This document shows, in pieces, positions 8,822 through 16,237 of a stretch of 23,287 nt of DNA. Under the pieces are notes generated by a model. It ran no database searches. It was not told the origin of the DNA and was given only the letters and a program-made list of their open reading frames with translations. Within the stretch, counting starts at the first letter, position 1. Every line of letters starts with the position of its first letter. This stretch comes from Chara braunii (taxonomy: Eukaryota > Streptophyta > Charophyceae > Charales > Characeae), in the NCBI GenBank assembly GCA_003427395.1, contig BFEA01000082.1:2039652-2062938 (forward strand), written 5' to 3'. The translations under genes were made by a program, and so were the position numbers.

Positions 8822-9200
8822 CCACGCGGTCCCCGACACTTAACTCATTAATGCCGCACTTTCACTTACTCCCACGTGGTCCCCGACACTTGGCCTATTG
8901 GTGCCGCATTTTCTCTTACTCTCACGCGGTCCCCGACACTTTGTCTATTGGTGCTGCATTTTCTCTTGCTCTCACGCGGTCCCCGACACTTTGTCCCGCC
9001 GGTACCGCATCTTCTCTTGGTCTCATGTCGTCCCCGACACTAGTCCCCGACACTCGTCCCGCCGGTACCACGTCTTCTCTTGGTGTCACGTGGTCCCCGG
9101 CACTTTGTCCCGCCGGTACCACGTCTTCTCTCGGTCTCACGTGGTCCCCGACACTTTGTCCCACCGGCACCACGTCTTTTCTTGGTCTCATGTGGTCCTT
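8822..9200. repeat. 50-bp minisatellite, about eight units
   Basis: GGTCCCCGACACTT-type words start at 8828, 8878, 8928, 8978, about 9029, 9092, 9142 and 9193. The period is 50-51 bp except for one step of about 63 bp, where an extra 13-bp module is inserted. Each unit ends with a TCTCTTGGTCTCACG-type segment. The 227-codon plus-strand frame across the array is a by-product of the repeats. Confidence 0.92.
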
Positions 9201-9661
9201 ACTTGGCCCGTGGCCCCCTTGGCCCTCTTGCCGCTGCGTCCTGATGGCCCGCCTAGCCTGGCTACGTTTCCTCGTGCCAGCGCCTTACGTCCTACTTCCT
9301 TTTGCTTCTTTTCTTTCCTTGCGGCGATGCATCCTAGCGTACTACTTTTTCCGACGGTCCTTCTCCGTTTTCGAGGGATGGTTCGCCTTTACTATTTTTC
9401 TTGCGGTCCTCTGCCGCTCCCTATTTGGTCAATTCCTTCTTAGTTCAGAGGTCCCAGCGACTTTGGGCAGCCTCTAGCTCCCAAGCGCCTGTGTCTATGC
9501 CTTGATCCTTCCGTCCTTCTTGCCTCCGGTTTTCTCTGTCGTGCACAAATTAGCCATATACAGTCTTTCGAGTGACGGGAAAACCTTCGGGACTTACCAG
9601 TCCCGACACCGTGCATACGTGCCCTCAGAGCCTGTACAACCTATGTGTCCGAAATTCGATT
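9201..9661. other. No gene recognised; one short hairpin
   Basis: Mixed-composition DNA without a convincing frame. A 7-bp hairpin, CGGGACT/AGTCCCG, lies at 9588-9605. Confidence 0.4.
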
Positions 9662-9710
9662 CAACGGGGGTTTCCCGTTGAACGGTTCAACGGTCGTTGA
9701 ACCCCCGTTG
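9662..9710. repeat. Nested palindrome of CAACGG words
   Basis: Outer arms CAACGGGGGTT (9662-9672) and AACCCCCGTTG (9700-9710) pair perfectly over 11 bp. Between them, CCGTTGAAC and GTTCAACGG (9675-9693) pair perfectly around one G. Related TTCAACAGGG/TTCAACGGG words recur four times at 10888-10960, so the intervening 1.2 kb is bracketed by the same motif. Confidence 0.85.
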
Positions 9711-10160
9711 CAACGTCACGTTAAACCGTGTTAGAACGTGGTACAACGTGGCCCGCAAAATTTTTTTTTGCAGGCAAAAAATAATCAAAAATATATATAT
9801 ATATATGGAGGTGTATATTTTTTTGCGCTCTACATCCCCATATTTTTTTATTTTTTTTTTGAGCATTTGAATTATTAAAAATAAAATAAAAAACCTAACC
9901 GGATTCAAACCACATCAATTTTTTTATTTTTTTTTTCCAGAAAACTAGGGCGCATTTAGGGTTGGAGTTTAAAAACACATTTCAAACTTCCGTTTTGGAA
10001 TCCAGCCCCCTCTGAAGTTTACACTGCAGGCCAAACTCCTCCGTCACGTGGCTGTCGCAGGGCAGAGTTCTTAACCGCATTTTAGTCATCCACGTCCGAG
10101 GGCCAGGCCAATTTCTGCAAAAAAAGAAAAAAAAAACAAGAAGAAAAAAAGGAAAGATCG
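9711..10160. other. No gene recognised; AT-rich with poly-T and poly-A runs
   Basis: Contains a short (TA)n run near 9791-9806 and several T or A homopolymers. No RNA gene seen. A GGATTCAAACC word at 9900-9910 resembles a tRNA B box, but no cloverleaf arms surround it. Confidence 0.4.
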
Positions 10161-10274
10161 TGGCGCTGTATCTTTCCATGTTCTAGGGGAAGATTCACTC
10201 TCTCTTTCAAGGATTGATATCGAATGTGCAAAACGAGAGTGAATCTTCTCTAGAAGATGGAAAGATACAGCGCC
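10161..10274. repeat. Foldback sequence 1 (about 40-bp arms)
   Basis: The left arm 10161-10202 (from TGGCGCTGTATCTTTCCATG to GAAGATTCACTCTC) is nearly the reverse complement of 10235-10274, with one 1-nt gap and two or three mismatches. The spacer is about 32 nt. A transcript would form a long hairpin. It is closely related to the second foldback 300 bp downstream. No coding capacity. Confidence 0.9.
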
Positions 10275-10457
10275 GTGGTTTTTGTCTTTTGTGCAACGGG
10301 TATACAGGGGCCCAACGAGATACACGGGTTGACAACAACACCGAGGCCCTAGCGGATGCACGAGCTGACAACAACCCATTTTCGTTTCATTTATTTTTTT
10401 TTCCTTTGTTCGTCCTACTCAGATTTCCCCGCCTATGCGTGCCATCCCTGGGGCCTC

Positions 10458-10605
10458 GTGGCGGTGCATCTTCCCATGTTCTAGGGGAAGATTCACTCTC
10501 GTTTTGCACATTTCGAGAGTACATGAGCCCCCCTCGCTCCACTACTCTTGCAGTGTGCAAAACGAGAGTGAATCTTCCCCTACAACAACGAAAGATGCAC
10601 CCCCA
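10458..10605. repeat. Foldback sequence 2 (about 50-bp arms)
   Basis: The left arm 10458-10510 pairs with 10554-10605. The innermost 30 bp (GGGGAAGATTCACTCTCGTT through TTGCACA) match perfectly and the outer part has a few mismatches. The spacer is 43 nt. The arms share GAAGATTCACTCTC and the right flank shares TTTTTG-CTTTTGTGCA with foldback 1, so the two are copies about 300 bp apart. This could be a MITE pair or a hairpin-RNA source. Confidence 0.9.
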
Positions 10606-10669
10606 TGATTTTTGCCTTTTGTGCATGTCATCAATCGTGGACCCAAGACCCTCTGTTTTTCTTTTTTTT

Positions 10670-10755
10670 TTCTCGATTTATGTATGTCATCCTTGCACAG
10701 GGTCAATGCTAATCTTCTCTATATTGTTCCAATTTCAACGGATGTCCCGAAGGAC
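10670..10755 (-). pseudogene. U6 spliceosomal snRNA retropseudogene
   Basis: Read on the minus strand, the segment starts GTCCTTCGGGACATCCG, continues AAATTGGAAC, AGAGAAGATTAGCAT and GCAAGGATGACA, and ends CATAAATCGAGAA. This matches plant U6 snRNA in order along nearly its full length. The invariant ACAGAGA box reads ATAGAGA (10716-10722), while the AGC triad (10708-10710) is kept. Other differences are mostly C-to-T or G-to-A changes, as expected after CpG methylation. The last U6 bases before the terminal U-run are missing and an A-rich tail (10652-10669) follows directly. No plant upstream sequence element or TATA box was recognised upstream. The A-tail and 3' truncation point to retroposition. 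Recognition as U6 is firm; the mechanism is inferred. Confidence 0.88.
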
Positions 10756-11110
10756 GGTTTTTTTTTTTTTTTTTCTATTAAAAAAAAAATCATGGCGTTA
10801 AATATTACGTTTATTTTTTCTTTTTTCGCTCCACGCGAGTCCACCGACGTGTCTAAGGTCCTATGCGCCCTCCTCCTTAAACAATATTCAACAGGGAGGG
10901 TCCGTTGTACCGTTCAACAGGGATTCAACAGGGGCGTGGGGGCTATTCAACGGGTACAATGACGTTGAAACTTTCTCGTTGCCCGTTGCATAGACACACA
11001 GCGTACAACCTGTACGTACGGACTTCCGGTGCTGCGTACGTGACCTTCCGGGGGGTGTTGAGGAGGTGGATTGGCTGGGGGGATCGACTGTCGAAGGGTA
11101 CCCCCCCATT

Positions 11111-11111
<1 letters not shown>
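10756..11111. other. No gene recognised; CAACRGG-motif cluster
   Basis: Starts with T- and A-runs (10758-10793). TTCAACAGGG or TTCAACGGG words at 10888-10960 echo the palindrome at 9662-9710. No frame or RNA gene is supported. Confidence 0.4.
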
Positions 11112-11143
<32 letters not shown>

Positions 11144-11157
11144 TTCCGGCCCCTAGG

Positions 11158-11190
<33 letters not shown>

Positions 11191-11208
11191 GATTGATTGA
11201 TTAATTGG

Positions 11209-11249
<41 letters not shown>

Positions 11250-11393
11250 CGGCTGATTGATTGATCGATTGATNNNNNNNNNNNNNNNNNNNNNNNNNNN
11301 NNNNNNNNNNNNNNNNNNNNNNNNNNNNNNNNNNNNNNNNNNNNNNNNNNNNNNNNNNNNNNNNNNNNNNNNNNNNNNNNNNNNNNNNNNNNN

Positions 11394-11427
<34 letters not shown>

Positions 11428-11475
11428 CCACACCGCAGTGACCGCACACACACACACACGCACACACACACACAC
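11112..11475. repeat. Homopolymer/microsatellite block around a 120-N assembly gap
   Basis: In order: A40 (11112-11151), (AAAT)n (11161-11190), (GATT)n with a few variants (11191-11273), 120 Ns (11274-11393), A32 (11394-11425), a 19-bp unique segment and (CA)n (11445-11475). Copy 1 of the gypsy element begins just after it. The gap may hide length or further sequence, so the junction should be treated with caution. Confidence 0.95.
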
Positions 11476-11484
11476 TTCCTATAC

Positions 11485-12350
11485 ACGGCTGATGAACATG
11501 GTTTTCCAGAACTTGCGAAAAACGTGGCTGGCGCAGAGCATAATCAATTATTGTGTGATCGTTTATATGGAATATATCCTTGTGTTTTCAAGTTCCTATG
11601 AGGGCCACGTGCAACACATCGAATGGACCTTGCACGCACTGAAGGACGCTAGATTCAAGGTGGCTGTTGAGAAGTGTCAGTTTTTTCTCATCGAGATCTC
11701 CTTCCTCGGCCTCGTGGTTGCGGACCAAGGGTTGCAGTCGGAGCCTCAGAAGGTAGCAGCCTTGAAAGACGCGCCAGTACCAACGTTCGTGACACAGGTG
11801 CGTGCCTTTTTGGGTTTGGCAGCGTACTATCGAAGGTTCATCAAGGGGTTTGCAGTGATCGAGGGACCACTCACAAATTTGCTGAAAAAAAATCAGTCGT
11901 TGACCTGGACTCTGCAATGCGATCGGGCTTTCCGAGCACTCAAGGCGGCCATGATTTCCGCTCCAGTCCTCGTAAGACCGGACCCGCCTTTGTCCTCGTC
12001 ACTGATTAGCAGCCCTAGACGGCCTCGAACACGTGGTGGAATACGCATCCAAGTCAGTGTCGTCCTGCAAGCGCAACTACTTTGCCCCGACGGGGAATTG
12101 CTACGCGGCGTTGTGGGGGACCAGTCACTTCCGAGCGTACTTATATAGCCGGAAGTTCACGCTGGTGAACGATCACAAACCGATGCTGGCACTAAAGAAG
12201 TCCAAGGATTACTCGGGTATGATCGGGCGATGGGCTACCACGTTGCAAAGTATGGACTTTGATATTGGTCATCGAAAGCACAAGAGACACGACAACATAG
12301 ACGAGCTGACACGACTCCACAGCCCCGACAAGGTACCCAGGAGGAAGTGA
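11485..12350 (+). pseudogene. Reverse transcriptase C-terminal part and RNase H, degenerate
   Basis: In frame from about 11498, the product contains IINYCVIVYMEYILVFSSS, where the catalytic YMDD reads YMEY (11564-11575). It then carries the RT thumb/connection signature SFLG, FLGLAAYYRRFIKGF and GPLTNLL, and FRALKAAMISAPVL at the RNase H entrance. A deletion near 12010 of about 35-40 bp, relative to copy 2, removes the first RNase H strand with its catalytic Asp and shifts the frame. RNase H resumes at about 12018 (EYASKSV, CYAALWG, DHKPMLALK) and ends at a TGA (12348-12350). The catalytic Glu before CYAALWG is Asn here. The enzyme would be dead on both counts. The RT fingers and palm are missing. 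Confidence 0.93.
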
Positions 12351-12472
12351 TCCCTTGGCACGACCCAGAGCCAAAGAACGAGCCTCAGTACGGACAGGTG
12401 GAGATCCTACCGAAAGGCTAAGTGGACATGTGCACCCAACCCCTCTTCTCTCTCCCTTCCTCTCTCGGAACA

Positions 12473-14153
12473 ATGGAAACCCCACCTCCTTTTGTCTTTC
12501 CACCTCTTCCGCTCCTCTCGCTCATTCGGACTTTCTCGCCAATCTCCCGGACAAATTCTGTTATTTTTGCATGTGTATTTCCCGAGTCTATGGAGTAGAC
12601 TGCTATCCCTTCGAATCTGGATTTACTAATTGGGTAGAACGTGCCACGTGTGTTAATCACGCTCATGGCGCGTGTATTCGATATAGAATGAGCAGTAAGG
12701 AATGAAGATGCCCACTGTGTAAAACGGACAAACTCCCTACGGACGGCCCTGAATATGACAAAAAGTATCGACGGGCGGAGGTATGGACGGATAAAATACT
12801 ATGAGCTAAATTGGCTGGCCAACCATTGGACCATCTCACTAAGCACGACAAGCGTCGGGCCCTCGAGAGTTCCCGAGATTATCGATGGATCAACTGTCAT
12901 TTGGAAAAGCGTAAAACAGACGGATCGGGATTATGGATGACGGTTCCCCATCCATTCCAGAGATATGACTGGATTAGATCCGCGCACGAGGAACAAGCCG
13001 CTCATTTTGCAATACGTGTCACTGAAGCAACTATCGACCAAAATCGATGGTTCTGGTCAAATATCTGGGATGATGTAAAGCACGTGGTTGTTAACTCTTT
13101 AGTCTGTGCGGCCGACCGTGCACCCATTCGCGGACCAAATACAATAGTCCCAACGGAGGTAGATCGCCCTTTTCAGCGGGTGAGTATGGATACGACAGAT
13201 ATTGACGTGCCACCTGGCCCCAACCGTTGTGAATATTCCATTCTCTTGGTGTTAATCGAACATTTCTCGAAATATATCGAAGTCTACCCGTGTAAGACTC
13301 GTAAGGCCTCCGAGATAGCCACATACATTGATCGATTCCTCAATACTCATCTAGATACAGAAGAAATTCTAACCGATAATGGGTCCAAATTCAAAGCTGA
13401 TGTAGAAGAATTACTAATGCGCCGTGGCGTTACTCTCCGACACACCGCTCCCCATGTTTCCCAGTCGAACGGGTTGGCCAAAAATGTGAATCACGTGATT
13501 AAGACCGCCCTCCCCAAGAATTTGGCGGCTCGTGATACGTGTCCGCGGCCCGAGATTGTCTATCAGATCATCGGGATCCATCGAGCGACCCCTTATGAGT
13601 CCAGGGGGTTCATCCCCTTTCAGTTGCGGACCAATAACCTTCCATGTGTCGATAATCGGGGTATCTCAGAAATTGTTGAAAAAGGGGGCAGGGACATGCG
13701 CGTGGCCCTTAAGGCCAAAGCCAAGCGGTATGCGGATTTAATGGAAAGGGTCATTCCTAGCCCGGAAAAGACAGAAAATGATCGAACTGGTTCACAGTAG
13801 ACAGGTCCATAGCTACGAGACCCGGAATGGGAATGAAGGCCCGCAACGCCCATATACGCTAGGGGGACCTGGTGCAGGTACGCAAATGTGCACGTGACCG
13901 CAAACTCGCTCCCAAATTCTCTGGCTGCTTCCGCGTCGTAGAACTCGGTCCTAACGGAGCCAACACGGTGCGCATCGCACCCGAGGCCAGCGCCAGCCAT
14001 AGCTCTCTTACCATCGTCCGTCACACCTCCTACCTTCGTCCCCTCCATCCTTCTGAGAACCCCAATCCCCCTCTTTTTTCTTCCTCCAATGCAGACGAAG
14101 AACTTGCTTCCCTCCCTTCGTCTAATTCTACCTTCCCTTCACCTTCACCATGA
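12473..14153 (+). pseudogene. PHD-like finger plus integrase, copy 1, degenerate
   Basis: An ATG at 12473 opens the frame that, after a 1-nt deletion relative to copy 2 near 12490, encodes a Cys-rich module at 12559-12720. It reads CYFC, then WVERATCVNHAHGAC, then RCPLC, a Cys4-His-Cys3 arrangement with one Cys replaced by Arg. Integrase follows: an HHCC finger (AHEEQAAHFAIR to NSLVC; the first of the two Cys is Ser), a core with MDTTDID and EILTDNG, and QSNGLAK, where the catalytic Glu is Lys. TGA codons at 12703 and 12802 and a TAG at 13798 interrupt it. The C-terminal GPY/F-like module (LAPKFSGCFRVVELGPNGA) resumes in another frame at about 13872 and ends PSP with a TGA at 14151. No chromodomain is visible. 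Confidence 0.9.
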
Positions 14154-14578
14154 CTTTAATCATTGAACCGGCTCTTCCACCTCAGCTTCTTCAACCTCGA
14201 GCTTTGCTGCAGTTTCGCCAAGTCGCGCACCCCCGTCCTAGTTCTGATCTTCTCCGGTTTGCGCAACTCTTCAGTCACGGGGCTTGGTGCGCCGCCGTTG
14301 AGATAGCAATATCGACTGATCGAGTCTCAACAGTCATCTTGGCAGAAGCGTCAGGGTTTCATAGCTTCTCACGACCTACTCAGAGCGACGTGACTGACCT
14401 GACGATAATCGTGGCTTTTAGTGGCGATCTATGTACCATCGATGTGCAGCGGCGCGATGCAGTGGTGACCTGTCCTTACGAGTGGGGGCAGGCATTGGCG
14501 GCTGATTGGCGGCAGCGACTGGCCCAGCCAGGGCGACAAGTAGTGGGGACCGACTTTATTGACACCTTTTGTATTTGA
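14150..14578 (+). CDS. Post-pol ORF A, unknown 142-residue protein, ATGA-coupled to pol
   Basis: The ATG (14150-14152) overlaps the stop of the integrase frame (TGA 14151-14153) in the sequence CCATGAC. Such overlaps allow termination-reinitiation in other RNA and retroelement systems. The frame is uninterrupted to a TGA at 14576. The product starts with a Pro/Leu-rich stretch (MTLIIEPALPPQLLQPRA), has a central segment WCAAVEIAIS and VTDLTIIVAFSGDLCTIDVQ, and ends TDFIDTFCI. No signal peptide, clear membrane span or known motif was recognised. It lies between integrase and the candidate LTR, where env-like or accessory ORFs sit in other gypsy elements. It has no counterpart in this window because copy 2 is cut off just before this point. 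The position and intact frame in an otherwise ruined element suggest it is real, but function is unknown. Confidence 0.45.
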   Translation: MTLIIEPALPPQLLQPRALLQFRQVAHPRPSSDLLRFAQLFSHGAWCAAVEIAISTDRVSTVILAEASGFHSFSRPTQSDVTDLTIIVAFSGDLCTIDVQRRDAVVTCPYEWGQALAADWRQRLAQPGRQVVGTDFIDTFCI

Positions 14579-14634
14579 ACTAGCGCCACCGATCGCCTCG
14601 CTCGCCCACTTCCCCACCTACACCCCTACCCCGA

Positions 14635-15588
14635 ATGATGATGAATCGCTTTTCCACCTTTTCTCTCCCCTCCAACCTTCCAATCGTCTGGCCATCTTGG
14701 GTCGATCCCCACCTTACTTTGGAAATTCGTCCCACTTCGATCCCTCCAATTATTCCAGCCTACATCCGCAAGTGGATTGAATTCTCGACGGTTAGTTTGT
14801 GCATGCTCACAGTGAAGTGCCACTGGTCGAGATATTACAACAATTGGGAGTTGGAGCACAGTCACGAGATATCGCTGGTGCTGGCACAGCTATGGCCGAA
14901 TGGGACGGCAACCGACGGCACGTTGGTAGGGCTTCTGTGCGGAGAAATCGCTAAAAACGGTCGAGCAACTGACGCCTACGAACTTCTCACGTTTTTGTCT
15001 CAGCTCGTCAAAGACTTGCCGACGGACATCATCTCCTTCAATCCGAGCGATCCAAGCCAGGTTGAACCTGTGACCTTGGAGAGGAAGTTGATGCCAACCG
15101 TAATCTGGGCAAACTGCACAGAAGATTACGGGTAGTACCTAAGCGATCACGATCCTATGGTTTGGTGCTACATGGACCTGGACAACCTTGCGCTGGATAA
15201 CTTCGACTTCGACGAGTTCTACAAGGCTCATTAGGAGAGCGGGGAGGTACTGTCGGATGACGACCCGGGTCACATAGCCGTCGCCAGGCTATCACAAGAA
15301 GAGGAGTCGGAAGCACGGTCGACGTCGAAGGAGGAAGAAGAGGCGTCCAGGCCTGAGCCCTGGGAGGCTCCTCCAGCACGAGCGTTGCCTGCCATTCGGG
15401 GAGGGTCCGCTTTGAATCCCGCTGTTCCCTCGGACGCCGCCAGTCGACACAACGATGCAGCAACCTCCCACCGGCACCGCCGCTCTCGCTCACCATCTCC
15501 CTCCTCATCCATCCGCTCCGCGTTTCGTCCCTGTCCTCCTCCCAGCCCGGACGTACCGTCCTCATCCCGTTTTCCACCGCCCTCTTGA
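14635..15588 (+). pseudogene. Post-pol ORF B, unknown protein broken by two TAG codons
   Basis: Three ATG codons in a row at 14635-14643 begin a frame that stays coding-like for 317 codons apart from TAG at 15133-15135 and 15232-15234. The N-terminal half has WPSWVDPHLTLEIRP, an aromatic patch (HWSRYYNNWELEHSHE) and LLCGEIAKNGRATDAYELL. The stretch between the two stops is Asp-rich (YMDLDNLALDNFDFDEFY). The part after them is acidic (SDDD, SQEEESEAR, KEEEEASRPE) and turns into an RS-like tail (RHRRSRSPSPSSS). The residue bias continues through both stops, so the stops look like decay. No known domain was recognised. It starts 57 nt after ORF A and its last 134 nt overlap ORF C in another frame. 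Confidence 0.45.
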
Positions 15589-16237
15589 TTACCCATCCTT
15601 TCGTCCCCTCCCCCACCTTGAATTCCCTCTGAGTTATCGTGTCTTCGCCAGTCGTGCATTCTGTCATCACTTTGCCGCGCGACTTCTGTGTACGGTCTTC
15701 CCCCATCGCTCCCCCTTTTTCCCTCTCAACATTCTCCTCTTCAACATCGCCTGGGTACAGTTCAAATATATGGAGTTATACTGTATTATCTCCGGCACCT
15801 TTCCCGCCGTGGAGGTTTATAAGTCCCTAAGGGATAATGTCCTCCGCACCATCCCTTCCTTATATCCCGATTACCTACTATCCCTCTCCCGACCCAATCA
15901 TCGGTTCCCCCGCGCACACCGGATCGTACACTTCGTCGATCTCAGCGACGAAGCGGCAGATTACTTCCCTCCGCTCCCATATGAGTGGCCTCGACCTCTC
16001 CATCACCCTCTCCTTGTCGACTACCGGCAGGCGGACTTCCAATGACGGGGCAAGGGTGCAGAGCACACGGCGAAGCGGCGGACGATGATGGCGTCACCTG
16101 AACGATCTCCGGCGATCAAGAAGACAAGGGAATTACAACAGCTCGATCCAGAGACTCGTGAAGATATTGCAATTGACGTTGGCGTCAACATGAACTCTGG
16201 ATCAACTATCTCTGCTGTTACGGACACTCTCTCCTGA
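15455..16237 (+). pseudogene. Post-pol ORF C, unknown protein, interrupted by one TGA
   Basis: The ATG at 15455 opens a 196-codon frame to a TGA at 16043-16045. The same frame continues for 64 more codons to a TGA at 16235-16237. The N-terminus is Pro/His-rich (MQQPPTGTAALAHHLPPHP). A hydrophobic stretch, FFPLNILLFNIAWVQF, lies around residues 88-103 and could be a membrane or buried segment. A region rich in Asp, Glu, Tyr and Pro follows. The part beyond the stop is charged (TAKRRTMMASPERSPAIKK, then LQQLDPETREDIAIDVGVN). TGA in a CGA/CAA-like context suggests a CpG-type mutation, or readthrough. It ends about 740 bp before the putative primer-binding site, so it is the last frame before the LTR. 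Function unknown. Confidence 0.4.

Larger units (their letters stand above)
11485..16237 (+). mobile_element. Ty3/gypsy retrotransposon copy 1, 5'-truncated and degenerate
   Basis: Homology to copy 2 starts within reverse transcriptase at about 11485 (matching about 20440) and continues through RNase H, the PHD-like finger and integrase to about 14112. There copy 2 reaches the window edge. Beyond that, copy 1 alone shows three further reading frames (14150-16237) before the candidate LTR. Gag, protease and the first two thirds of RT are absent, lost or hidden behind the microsatellite/N-gap junction. Several stops, frameshifts and catalytic substitutions (YMDD to YMEY, integrase E to K) make it non-autonomous. 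Same orientation as copy 2 and about 8.95 kb upstream of it. Confidence 0.92.

Noticed and set aside
8794-9477. 227-codon frame and its 181-codon overlap
   Set aside because: Read through the 50-bp minisatellite in two frames with repeating peptides; not gene-like.
9900-9910. tRNA B-box-like word GGATTCAAACC
   Set aside because: Neither strand gives a T-arm, anticodon arm or acceptor stem around it.
10670-10755. Functional U6 snRNA gene
   Set aside because: ACAGAGA box mutated, 3' end replaced by an A-rich tail, and no upstream promoter element seen.
10947-11486. Minus-strand frames of up to 179 codons across the gap
   Set aside because: They consist of poly-Phe, Asn/Gln repeats and X residues from homopolymers, (GATT)n and Ns.
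13872-14153. Chromodomain at the integrase C-terminus
   Set aside because: After the GPY/F-like module the sequence is Ser/Asn/Pro/Glu-rich with no chromodomain aromatic cage or helix pattern.
14150-16237. Envelope-like glycoprotein
   Set aside because: No signal peptide, N-glycosylation-rich ectodomain, furin site or clear C-terminal anchor was seen; only one moderately hydrophobic stretch in ORF C.
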